DNA from: Lewinellaceae bacterium
GTDB taxonomy: Bacteria; Bacteroidota; Bacteroidia; Chitinophagales; Saprospiraceae
Assembly: GCA_016711435.1 (NCBI GenBank)
Contig: JADJSY010000039.1
Coordinates: forward strand, 1 to 60,585
Direction of reading: 5' to 3'
DNA length: 60,585 bases
Shown here: in pieces, positions 24,399 through 33,936 of the stretch
How the letters are laid out: the number at the start of each line of letters is the position of its first letter
Position numbering within the stretch: position 1 is the stretch's first letter
Notes under the pieces: model-generated
Told to the model about the DNA's origin: nothing
The model's input: the letters and a program-made list of their open reading frames with translations, nothing else
The model's database searches: none
Made by a program: the position numbers and the translations under genes

Positions 24399-25313
24399 TC
24401 ACTTGTTGTCGCTTTTTTTCAGCCTGAAAGCAATATAATCGAGTTGTCCTTTTATAGCGTCCAACTGTCCATGCAATTCGGCAACCTCATCTTCCAGGTG
24501 CTGCAATCCGGCCTGTTTTCGGGCGTGACGGTCTTCCATGACTTGTTCAGCCCGTACTTCATCCATCGCATTCATAATAACCCCGATAAAAAGGTTGAGA
24601 ACAATCATGGTACCCACCAGCACGAAAGATACAAAATACACCACCGCTCCTGATCCATGTCCTTTCGGATTCAGACAACCCGATTCCGGGCCGTAGCCCC
24701 ATTTGGGGTCGTCGCAACCGAACATATTCACATACATGATTTCAGACCAGCCTTCTAACGTGCTGATTCTGAACAAAGACAGCATGGAAGTATGCAAGGT
24801 TCCGAAATGAAGCGGGTCATTTTCCCGAAACAGGAAAACGCCCATCGCACCGTAAATGTAATACAGTAAAAGCAGTAATATGCCCACATAACCCATCGAG
24901 GGAACACTCTTGAGCATGGCATTGACGAGCATTTTCAATTGCGGCATCGCATGCACCAGGCGCAGCACCCGCAATACCCGGGCTAAACGGATGACCGACA
25001 CAAAACCGGTATTCATATCGGGAATGATATGTGCAAGCCAGCAAATGGCCACCACAATAAAGTCGAACACATTCCAGGGATCCTGGAAATAACGCCAGGG
25101 GTGTTTGCCTTCGGCGGCGAGTTTTATTGCAAATTCAGCAGTGAAAGTGAATAAAATCAACAGATCAGCCCATTCCAGCGCGGATCGCCAGGAACTGTCC
25201 GGGGTTTGGTATGTTTCAATGCCGACCAGGACGCCTGCGGCAAGGATGATCCATAAAATAAGCGCATTAAACCAGCGACTCTCGGCTATCTGACGAAAAA
25301 AATCTATAGACAT
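24399..25313 (-). CDS. Voltage-gated cation channel, NaChBac type
   Basis: 304 residues from MSIDFFRQIAESRWF; an in-frame ATG 15 codons earlier is less likely. It has six membrane segments. S4 (VIRLARVLRVLRLVH) has Arg at every third position, as expected of a voltage sensor. The pore filter reads STLEGWSEIM, close to the LESWAS of bacterial sodium channels. An enlarged pore loop with two Cys (FGCDDPKWGYGPESGCLNP) precedes S6 (VGTMIVLNLFIGVIMNAM). The C-terminus is a coiled coil (residues about 260-300), which fits a homotetramer. Selectivity for Na+ or Ca2+ cannot be decided. Confidence 0.88.
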   Translation of the reverse strand: MSIDFFRQIAESRWFNALILWIILAAGVLVGIETYQTPDSSWRSALEWADLLILFTFTAEFAIKLAAEGKHPWRYFQDPWNVFDFIVVAICWLAHIIPDMNTGFVSVIRLARVLRVLRLVHAMPQLKMLVNAMLKSVPSMGYVGILLLLLYYIYGAMGVFLFRENDPLHFGTLHTSMLSLFRISTLEGWSEIMYVNMFGCDDPKWGYGPESGCLNPKGHGSGAVVYFVSFVLVGTMIVLNLFIGVIMNAMDEVRAEQVMEDRHARKQAGLQHLEDEVAELHGQLDAIKGQLDYIAFRLKKSDNK

Positions 25314-25371
25314 GTGGGTATAAACAAAAGGGCTTGAAGCTGCAAAACAACGAAACATGCCCCAGACGCCA

Positions 25372-25460
25372 TACTACTGGACATTTTTATTCTATAGTGC
25401 GCAGACCTATAAGGTTTTTGAAACCTTATAGGTCTCGTTACACGAAAATGTCCAGTAGTA
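25372..25460. repeat. Nested palindrome between divergent genes
   Basis: The outer arms TACTACTGGACATTTT (25372-25387) and AAAATGTCCAGTAGTA (25445-25460) are exact complements. The inner arms GACCTATAAGGTTT (25404-25417) and AAACCTTATAGGTC (25421-25434) are also exact. It lies between the channel and the alpha-2-macroglobulin gene. Confidence 0.9.
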
Positions 25461-25570
25461 AGCCCAAACACCCAACCCTGCTTTCACATATTCCGGTCTT
25501 GCAGGCATTTTATGATAAAAATCACTGCCCCCGTATGCAATTTTTCAGCCCCTGGCATCATTTGACTTTG

Positions 25571-25578
25571 TACGTTTG
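25571..25578 (+). promoter_or_regulatory. -7 box TACGTTTG of the alpha-2-macroglobulin gene
   Basis: TACGTTTG fits TAnnTTTG and lies 34 bp before the ATG at 25613. No good -33 TTTG at normal spacing is evident. Confidence 0.4.
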
Positions 25579-25612
25579 CAAAACTGAATTTCCACCCTTT
25601 CAAATATTGAAA

Positions 25613-28600
25613 ATGCCCAACTTCCGATCTCGCACAAGCATCTGGATCACATTATCCCTGCTTGTTCTTCTTTCTGCCTGCAAATGGCTCGGTAACAAAC
25701 CAGAACCCGCCACACCTGTTAACAACCAACCTGTACTTGTAATGCCCGAACCCTCTGTTACCTTCAGCGGCGACTATGCCGATGACTGGAAAATCGTAGA
25801 CAGCCTTGAAAAAAAAGGACTGTTTAAAAGCGCTCTGGAAAAAGTAGAAGCCATTCAGGCACGCGCACAAACCGACAAAAAACAACCGCAGGTGCTGAAA
25901 GCCCTTTTGTTCCGGGGAAAATACACCGCTCAACTGGAAGAAGATGGTTTTGTAAAAGCCGTTCAATTGCTTGAAAAAGAAGAAAAAACGGCTGCGCAAC
26001 CCGAAAAGTCGCTGCTGCAAAGTATGCTGGGCCAATTGTACGCCACTTTCCTGTCGCAACAAGGCTGGAGCATCGGCGACCGCACCCCCATTCCCGATGG
26101 CGAGGGCGGCGATATACTGACCTGGTCGGCTGCACAAATTGAAAAACACGCCCTCGACCTGTACAGCGCCTCCGTTGCGGATGAAAAGATGCTCTCCTCC
26201 ATTTCCACAAAGGAGTATGCGGATATCACTTTTGCGGGTAAAAATGACTCCGTAGCCAATGCAGCCCTGCGCCCGACCCTGTACGACCTGCTGGCACACC
26301 GCGCGGTCGATCATTTTATGAACGAACGCAGCTACCTGACCGAACCGGCCTTCGCTTTTCAACTCGATCAGGAAAAAGCCTTTGCCGATTGGGATATTTT
26401 CCAGGATCAGTCCTTTGCCTCGGAGGATAAAACATCCGGTAAGTGGCTGGCTATCAATTTGTTCCAAAAACTGATCCGGCACCACGGTCTGAAAAGTGCG
26501 GGCGACCAGTCGGCCCAAAAAGCACGGCTGTATGACCTCGACCTGAAACGCCTGCAGTTTGTGTACAACAATTCCGTCCGGGATGATAAAAACGCTTTGT
26601 ACCAAAAAGCGCTGGAAAACCTGCACCGTCAGGCTGCCGGCCATCCTTCTCAAAGCGAAGTCGCACACCAGTTAGCCAGTTTCCTCTATTACCAGACTGA
26701 AGTGGATAAACCGGCAAATGCCAAAGCCGCAGTATCGCTCTGCGAAGAAGCGATCCGTCTGCACCCGAACACCCAGGGCGCGCAACAATGCCGGCAATTG
26801 CTGGCGCAGATAAAGGCTACTCCCTTTGTCTATCGAGGTCGAGGAAGTGTCGCTGCCCAACCGGAGCAGCCTGGTAAAACTGTATTTTCGCAACCTGAGC
26901 AAGGTGTATGTAAAGGTTGTGCAGTCTGCATCAGACGATAAAAAATTCAACAGGATGAACTGGGAACAGCGCCTGAGATACCTGTTGTCACTTCCGGAAG
27001 TCCAACGGCGCGAGTGGAGTATACCTGTTCCTGCCGATTACCAGGATCACACTACAGAACTGGCTTTGGACGGACTGCCTTTAGGGCATTATCGCGTGCT
27101 GGTATCCGATAATGCGGCATTTGAAGGGCTTAACGGCCATATTGCCATTGCTCCGTTTACCGTTTCTCAACTGGCGGCCGTTCAGGCAAAACAAAATGAA
27201 TCGCCCGGTTTTGTGACGATGGATCGAATGAGCGGCGCGGCCCTGCCAGGCGTCAAACTGGAGTTTTTCCAGCAATATTATGGCGGCGACGAAATGGAAT
27301 TGCGCCTGCAAAATACGGCAGAAAGTAATAAAAATGGTTTTGCACAGTCGTCCCTGCCTTATAACATGTACACCGAAGTGCGGGCCAGTTTTCAAAAAGA
27401 CACACTTTGGGTAGGCAACGCGAACCGATACCAGCATTACGAGGGTGATCCGTCGGTATTGCAGGCGCGGTTCTTTACCGACCGCAAATTGTACCGCCCG
27501 GGCCAGTTGATTTATTTCAAGGGCATCCTGTTTAAAAACGGACCCGATAAGACGCCGCAAATCGTTCCAAATCAATCGGTTACGGTAAAATTATACGACG
27601 TCAATGAGCAGGAAAAAGGTATACTCAAATTGCGCAGCAATGAGTTCGGCTCTTTCAACGGCGTGTTCACGGCGCCTGCTTCCGGCCTGACCGGCATGAT
27701 GAGCATTCGATGCGATAATGTGGAGAGCTACGAGTATTTTAATGTAGAAGAATACAAACGCCCGCGTTTTGAAGTGACCATGAAACCCGTGGAAGGCGCA
27801 TACCGCGTAAATGATCGTATTACGGTGAAAGGCGAAGCCAAAAACTATGCAGGCAATGTGGTCGACGGCGCCACCGTGCGCTATCGCGTGGTGCGGCAGG
27901 CTCGGTTTCCGTTCTGGGACTGGGGCTGGTTCCGCAAACCATATCGCCCCGTTTCTGAAATGGAAATAACGAATGGAACGGCTATCACCGGCGCAGACGG
28001 TTCTTTTGAAATCCCGTTTGAAGCCATCCCGGATCGCTCCATCCCGAAAAAAGACCAGCCGGTATTTGATTTCCAGGTATTTGTGGATGTGACCGACATC
28101 AGCGGCGAAACGCGCAGCACCAGTACGCAGGTCAGCGCAGGCTACGTCGCTTTGCAGGTAGACTGGAGCCTCGCCGAACGTATGGAACTCGACAGCCTGA
28201 AACGGGTGGCCTTGCGCGTCACCAATATGTCGGGCCAGGCGCAAGATGCGGAAGGCCGTATTACCCTGCAACGCCTGACTGAACCGTCCGTTTTTTACAA
28301 AAACCGCCTCTGGGAACGCCCGGATCTGGCTACCATCGCCGCAGCCGACTGGGCGCGTATGTTTCCCGATATGGCCCGCACCGACGAAGACAATCCGGAA
28401 AAATGGAACAAAGAAGGCAGCCCGATCACCGTTTCATTTAATACGGCGACCAATAAAATTGTTGATTTACACGGCGGCAAGGTGCAGGCCGGGTATTACC
28501 TGATTCAGTTATTCACCAAAGACAAATTTGGAGAAAACATCGAGATCAAAAAAATAGTGCGCCTCAACGATGCCCAAAAACCGCAGTCGCGTTTTGAACA

Positions 28601-31600
28601 ACCTGCGGTGGAACTGGAAAAAAACACCCTGGAACCCGGCGAAACGGCCCGTTTCTGGTTGGGTGGAAAAGCCCCTGACCTGCATTTCCTGTTTGCCCGC
28701 GAAGCCGATGGCGTACTTTTGTCGCCCACCTGGGTAAACACCAAAGGCGCTGAAAAAATGGATATTCCGGTCAAAGAATCCGATCGCGGCGGTTTTGCCG
28801 TACACTGGTTTTCCGTCTACAACAACCGTGTATACGGCCTTGCACCCATCACTGTGAATGTGCCCTGGAGCAACAAAGACCTGCAAATCAGTTATGAAAC
28901 CTTCCGGGATAAACTAAGCCCGGGCCAGCAGGAGGAATGGCGCATCAAAATCAGCGGACCTAAAAAAGACAAAGTGGCTGCCGAAATGGTGGCCGCCATG
29001 TACGATGCGTCGCTGGATCAGTTCCTGCCACATGAATGGAACCGTATTGCATTTCCGTACCAATATCCCAAACTCTCTGTAAGCGCTGCCACCTTCCGTT
29101 CCAGATCAGGCGAAGTGTACCACACCGGCACCGATTCCTACCCGGTGGATGCGCGGATGTACCCGGGTATCGAGTGGTGGGGATTCCCGCTGTGGGGCGG
29201 TGGCAGGCAGGTGATGTATGCCAGATCTCAGCCGATGATGGACATGCAGGCTGCCCCAGCCGGCGTACCTATGCCGCTGAGCGTCAAGATGAAAAAAGAT
29301 AACATGGATACCGTGGTCACTTTTGATCCGGAATCTTATGAGGAAAAAGTAGCGATCGTCCGCAACGACCTCAACGATGAAGGCGGAGAAGGTGTAGCGC
29401 CTCCGGCTACCGGCAGTTCGCCTGTGCCCCTGCGCCGCAACCTGAACGAAACGGTCTTTTTCTTCCCGGAACTGCGGACGGATAAGGACGGCAACATCAT
29501 CCTGAAATTTGTGATGAACGAAGCGCTTACGCGCTGGAAACTGCTCACGTTTGCACACACCAAATCGCTTCAGCAGGTGCTATCGGTGAAAGAAGTGGTG
29601 ACGCAAAAAGAACTCATGGTCATCGCCAATTCACCGCGCTTCCTGCGGGCGGGCGACTCCTTCGAGTTTGCCGCGAAAGTCAGCAACCTGTCACAGGAAA
29701 CCATCAATGGCGCCGCAGTGCTTACGCTGCTGGATGCCAATACCCTGAAGCCGGTTGACGCTGATTTTGGCCTGGTTGGAAATGTAAAGAACGTCCGTTT
29801 TGACATTCTGCCCGGACAATCGGCGCCATTGGCCTGGAAAGTAAAAGTGCCCGAAGATTTCGCCGGCGCGGTCACCTGGCAGATTTTTGCCAACGGCAAC
29901 AAATTCAAGGACGGCGAAGAAAGCAGCCTGCCTGTGGTGAGCAACCGCATGCTGGTGACCGAAACGCTGCCCATCACGGTGCGCGGCAACCAGACCAAAA
30001 GTTTTGTGTTCGACAATTTCAAAAATGCGGACAACAGCAACAGTCTCGTCACACACCATTACGCCATCGAATTTACGAGCAATCCGGTGTGGTATGCTGT
30101 GCAGTCACTGCCGTATCTGATGGAATACCCGCACGACTGCTCGGAACAGATGTTCAGCCGTTTTTATGCAAATACCCTGGCTACCAGTGTGGTGGAAAAA
30201 ATGCCGCAGATCAAACGCGTGTACGACCGCTGGAAAGGCACAGACGCCCTGAAATCGAACCTGAGCAAAAACCAGGAGTTGAAATCGGCCCTGCTGGAAG
30301 AAACGCCCTGGGTGCTGGATGCGCAGAGTGAAGCGCAACAGAAACAAAATATCGCCCTGCTGTTCGACCTCAACCGCATGTCCGACGAACGCAACCGCAC
30401 ATTGGGCATTCTGGCTGACAGGCAAATGGAAAACGGCGCCTGGTCCTGGTTCCCAGGCGGACAGGACAGCTGGTATATCACACAACACATCGTCACCGGT
30501 TTCGGGCATTTGGCAAAATTAGGCGCATACAACGCTGAAAAAGACCAGAATGCTGCTGAAATGGTGGATAAAGCGCTCGGTTACTGCGATAAAAAGATAC
30601 TGGAACAATACCGCCAACTGGAACAACAGGTGCAGGAAGGTAAAGCCAAATGGGAAGACGATCACCTGGACGGCATGACCATTCAGTACCTCTACGCCCG
30701 CTCTTTCTTCCCGGTGGATCGGCCCGGTCGCGAACTGGCCTACTACCTCGGTCAGGCAGAAAAATACTGGCTCGGCAAAGGATTGTACCAGGAAGGGATG
30801 CTGGCCCTGGCCCTGCACCGCAATGGCCGTACCGCCGCCGCTACCGCTATCGTGTCCAGCCTGCGCGAACGCGCCACCATGAAAGAAGAACTGGGCATGT
30901 ACTGGCCGGTCGACTGGGGTTTTTACTGGTACCAATTGCCCGTAGAAACCCAGGCGCTGATGATAGAAGTGTTCAGCGAAGCGGGCAACGACGCCAAAGC
31001 CGTAGAGGAACTGCGCATCTGGCTGCTCAAAAACAAACAAACCAACCGCTGGGAAAGCACCAAAGCCACCTCTGAAGCGGTGTACGCCTTGTTAATTGGC
31101 ACGGGTGCTGCACAAAACAACTGGCTGAACAACACTCAGCCTGTACAAGTTTCCCTGGGTGGAAAAACCCTGAAACCCGCCGAATCCGAGGCCGGAACGG
31201 GTTATTTCAAACAGGACTGGAGCGGCAAGGATGTGAAATCTTCCTGGAGTAAAATCGACGTAAAAAACCCGAATTCAAATATCGTCTGGGGCGCCGCGTA
31301 CTGGCAGTATTTTGAAGACCTGGATAAAATCGCCGACTTCAAAAAAACGCCGTTAACCATTGTAAAACAATTGTTTACGGAGGAAAATACGCCGACCGGT
31401 CCGGTATTGAAACCCATTGCGGACGGCGCTGTGCTGCACCGTGGGGATAAAGTAAAAGTGCGCATCGAAATCCGCGTGGATCGCGCCATGGAGTTTGTAC
31501 ACCTGAAAGACATGCGCGCAGCAGGCCTGGAACCCGTCAATGTGCTGAGCGGCTACCGCTGGCAGGATCGCCTCGGTTACTACGAAAGTACGAAAGACCT

Positions 31601-31769
31601 GGCCACGCATTTCTTTATCGACTACCTGCCACGTGGCACTTTTGTTTTTGAATATCCGCTGGTGGTGTCACACCGGGGCGATATGAGCAATGGCATCACC
31701 ACGATGCAGTGCATGTACGCGCCGGAGTTTACGAGCCACTCGAAAGGGGTGCGGGTGACGGTTGAATAA
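25613..31769 (+). pseudogene. Alpha-2-macroglobulin-like lipoprotein, split by one frameshift
   Basis: Read as one gene this is about 2050 residues, the usual size of Bacteroidota MG2 proteins. It starts at MPNFRSRTSIW with a lipoprotein signal (LSLLVLLSAC, Cys23). The first ~400 residues are a helical/TPR-like region. After 'LAQIKATP' the frame must change at a T3 tract (26825-26827) to continue in SIEVEEVSLPNRSSLVKLYF. MG2 domains (FFTDRKLYRPGQLIYFKG), the A2M core (LNETVFFFPELRTDKDG, ALTRWKLL) and the thioester motif C-S-E-Q in YPHDCSEQMFSRFYAN follow. Such proteins trap proteases in the periplasm. A one-base consensus error is the likely cause of the split. Confidence 0.88.
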
Positions 31770-32352
31770 AAGGCAAAGGGCAAAAGCAAAAGGGCAAGAG
31801 GCAACGTACAATTTTGCCTTTTGCCCATTTATTTAATGTCTTCAAAATTCTTTTCCCCCGGCTTTTAAAACCGGCTCCTCCGAACTCCAGGTGCTCTTCA
31901 ATGAGCATTTGGAGTTCACTTTTTAATTCAGGGATAGCCCGGCAGATTTTTTCCAGCACCGTCATGGATGCGCACCGGACGGCGATGGGTTCTTTTGGGT
32001 CGGCCAGGTAGCGGAAGCAGTGATCCGCCAGATCGTCGTAACATTCGGGCGTGATGTCCAGCGCTTCGAATACATTCAGCACATTGCGTTTGACGGCGTC
32101 GTGCAGGGGTTTGCGGCGCAAGGCTTCGAGCAGGACGGGGTAATACGGCAGCATTAGTTCGGGGTGTTTTTCGCCGACATAGCGAACCGCCCAGGCGCTG
32201 CGCTGGGTGAGGCGGTAATCATTGCCCAGAAAAACCTCGAACAGCAGCGCCAGCCGGTCGGCATCCGCGCCGACCCAATGGACGATGCGCATGGTTTGCG
32301 GCTTGCTGTGTTCGAGCAGCAGCATTTCTTCAAGAAAAGATTTTTCGGTCAT
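31729..32352 (-). CDS. HEAT-repeat-like cytoplasmic protein
   Basis: 207 residues. Helical pairs such as RLTQRSAWAVRYVGEKHPEL, AVKRNVLNVFEALDI, and IAVRCASMTVLEKICRAIPE resemble HEAT repeats of a Bacteroidota hypothetical family. No enzyme motif is seen. The natural end is probably near ILKTLNKWAKGK. The last ~30 residues (CLLPFCFCPLPF and on) come from an intergenic repeat and then from the antisense of the macroglobulin 3' end, with which the ORF overlaps by 41 bp. It is placed downstream of the nucleoside cluster on the same strand. Confidence 0.7.
   Translation of the reverse strand: MTEKSFLEEMLLLEHSKPQTMRIVHWVGADADRLALLFEVFLGNDYRLTQRSAWAVRYVGEKHPELMLPYYPVLLEALRRKPLHDAVKRNVLNVFEALDITPECYDDLADHCFRYLADPKEPIAVRCASMTVLEKICRAIPELKSELQMLIEEHLEFGGAGFKSRGKRILKTLNKWAKGKIVRCLLPFCFCPLPFIQPSPAPLSSGS
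31770..31826. repeat. AAAGGGCAA-armed repeat, read as the tail of the HEAT-like protein
   Basis: AAGGCAAAGGGCAAAAGCAA and AAGGGCAAGAGGCAA pair loosely with TTTTGCCTTTTGCCCA. The block begins right at the macroglobulin stop codon. On the other strand it has no stop codon, so the neighbouring minus-strand ORF passes through it. Confidence 0.75.
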
Positions 32353-32410
32353 GCAAGGCAGTTTAATTGAGGGGGTTTAACGCGATTTCACTCCATATCG
32401 CCGAACTTTA

Positions 32411-32541
32411 AGTACCCATACCAAGCAGATGTGTCATGCTGAGGCATAGCCGAAGCATCTGAGGGCGTAGCCCATATAAAATTTCTCCCTCAGATGCTTC
32501 GGCTATGCCTCAGCATGACACATCTGCTTGGCATGGGTACT
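32411..32541. repeat. 55-bp inverted repeat followed by AATCCGTGT units
   Basis: The arms 32411-32465 and 32487-32541 are complementary except for one base, with a 21-bp loop. The arm includes ATGTGTCATGCTGAGGCATA and GCCGAAGCATCTGAGGG. It is followed by AATCCGTGTCTAATCC and AATCCGTGTTCCATT (about 32544-32578), the ACACGGATT family. It lies downstream of cdd. Confidence 0.95.
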
Positions 32542-32601
32542 CAAAATCCGTGTCTAATCCTTCAAATCCGTGTTCCATTTTCTCACAGGTTATCCAAAAA
32601 A

Positions 32602-33099
32602 TCACTTTTTCAAATACACCTCCTCAAACGCCAGCGGCAACAGCGACAGCGCAGACTCAAAAACGTAGGTCGAGCCGCCAATTTTATGCAAAATAACTTT
32701 AATCGGCTCCGCCTGATTTTGTTCCATTTCGACAATTACCTGCCTGCAAAAACCGCAGGGGGTGACCGGAATAGAAGAACTGGAAGCCAAAGCGGTGATG
32801 GCGATGACCTTGATTTTATGCGTTGGAAAATTGGCGTGCACGTAATTCAGCACCGTTCGTTCGGCGCAGGTGCCTGAGGGATAGGCGATATTTTCCTGGT
32901 TATTGCCTGCAAATACTTCGCCGTTGTCGAGCAATACGGCCGCGCCGACAGGAAATTTTGAATAAGGCGAATAGGATTTTTTAGCAATATCAATGGCCTT
33001 GTGGATCAGTTGTACATCTGATTCAACCAACTCCTGCAGTGCGGTGTATTCGGAGTATTCCAGCAGTATGTTTTTTTTGTTCATCTCAGGCGATTTCAA
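32602..33099 (-). CDS. cdd: Cytidine deaminase
   Basis: 165 residues. Cdd converts cytidine and deoxycytidine to uridine and deoxyuridine. The zinc site and catalytic Glu are in SGTCAERTVLNYV and TPCGFCRQVIVEM, with the substrate Asn in FAGNNQENIAYPSG. It overlaps the end of deoD by 14 bp, which suggests coupled translation within the nucleoside cluster. The start could also be the internal Met of MNKKNILLEY. Confidence 0.95.
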   Translation of the reverse strand: MKSPEMNKKNILLEYSEYTALQELVESDVQLIHKAIDIAKKSYSPYSKFPVGAAVLLDNGEVFAGNNQENIAYPSGTCAERTVLNYVHANFPTHKIKVIAITALASSSSIPVTPCGFCRQVIVEMEQNQAEPIKVILHKIGGSTYVFESALSLLPLAFEEVYLKK

Positions 33100-33787
33100 A
33101 GGCGATTTTCATCATGTCATTAAATTTCTGCTCCCTTTCTTTCTGACTGGAGGACGTTCCCGTCAAAATATTATCACTCACTGTCAGCAGAGAAAGGGCT
33201 TTGGCGCCTAATCTTTTGGCAAGGGTAAACAGTATTTGTGTTTCCATATCGACCCCCAGAATGCCGTGTTTTTCCCAGATATCCCAACGGTTGGGCATAT
33301 CGTCGTAAAATGTATTGGTGCTGAAAACGGGACCTTGCGCGGTTGGAATATTCAATTTTTTGGCAACCTCGACGGCCTTGTACAACAGGTCGAAGTCGGC
33401 GGTAGCGGCGTAGTGCATGCCTTTGAAATACAACATATTGGCGTCGCTGTCGCCCGAAGCGCTCATGGCCACGATCACCTGACCCAAATCCAGGTCTTTC
33501 TGAAGCGCGCCGCAGGTACCTACCCGAATGATGTTTTTTACCTGATAGGTGGTAATGAGTTCATGGATATAAATGCTCGCGCTACCCATACCCATGCCCG
33601 ATCCTTGTACGGAAACCCTTTTGCCGTTGTAATAACCGGTAAAGCCAAACATACCCCTGACCTTATTGTAACAAACGACGTTTTCCAACATCGTTTCTGC
33701 TACGTGTTTGGCGCGGAGCGGGTCGCCGGGTAATAAAACGGTTTCTGCTATTTCGCCTGGTTTGGCTTCTAAATGTAAACTGGACAT
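33086..33787 (-). CDS. deoD: Purine-nucleoside phosphorylase (DeoD type)
   Basis: 233 residues from MSSLHLEAKPGEIAETVLLP. The frame is open further upstream, but that part is only GGATGAG repeat DNA. DeoD cleaves purine (deoxy)nucleosides with phosphate, giving the base and (deoxy)ribose-1-phosphate. Diagnostic parts are LLPGDPLRAKHVAE, GSGMGMGSASIYIHEL, RVGTCGALQKD, and the nucleoside-binding GVDMETQILF. The catalytic Asp lies in TVSDNILTG. Confidence 0.95.
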   Translation of the reverse strand: MSSLHLEAKPGEIAETVLLPGDPLRAKHVAETMLENVVCYNKVRGMFGFTGYYNGKRVSVQGSGMGMGSASIYIHELITTYQVKNIIRVGTCGALQKDLDLGQVIVAMSASGDSDANMLYFKGMHYAATADFDLLYKAVEVAKKLNIPTAQGPVFSTNTFYDDMPNRWDIWEKHGILGVDMETQILFTLAKRLGAKALSLLTVSDNILTGTSSSQKEREQKFNDMMKIAFEIA

Positions 33788-33788
33788 A

Positions 33789-33936
33789 ATTAGGGATGAG
33801 GGATGAGGAATGAGGGATGAGGAATGAGGAATGAGGGATGATGGATGAGGAATGATATAACCACTCAATAAAATGCGGTATTTTCCCTCTATTGAGTGGT
33901 TATATCATTCCTCATTCCTCATTCCTCATCCCTAAT
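33789..33936. repeat. GGATGAG/GAATGAG-armed palindrome with inner stem
   Basis: The outer arms consist of heptamers GGATGAG and GAATGAG (33793-33854) and their complements (33906-33935). The inner exact stem is ATATAACCACTCAATA (33855-33870) with TATTGAGTGGTTATAT (33890-33905) and a 19-bp loop. It fills the gap between aldehyde dehydrogenase and deoD completely. Confidence 0.95.

Noticed and set aside
25652..26668. 338-residue minus-strand ORF
   Set aside because: Antisense to the conserved N-terminal part of the macroglobulin gene; no recognisable domain.
26826..31769. Macroglobulin fragment as an independent gene starting at TTG 26826
   Set aside because: The upstream frame ends with the family's N-terminal domain and a one-base change joins them; no promoter or signal peptide precedes the second part.
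33788..33868. N-terminal extension of DeoD (27 residues of Ser/Pro/His/Ile repeats)
   Set aside because: It is a translation of GGATGAG heptamers; the family begins at the Met encoded at 33787.
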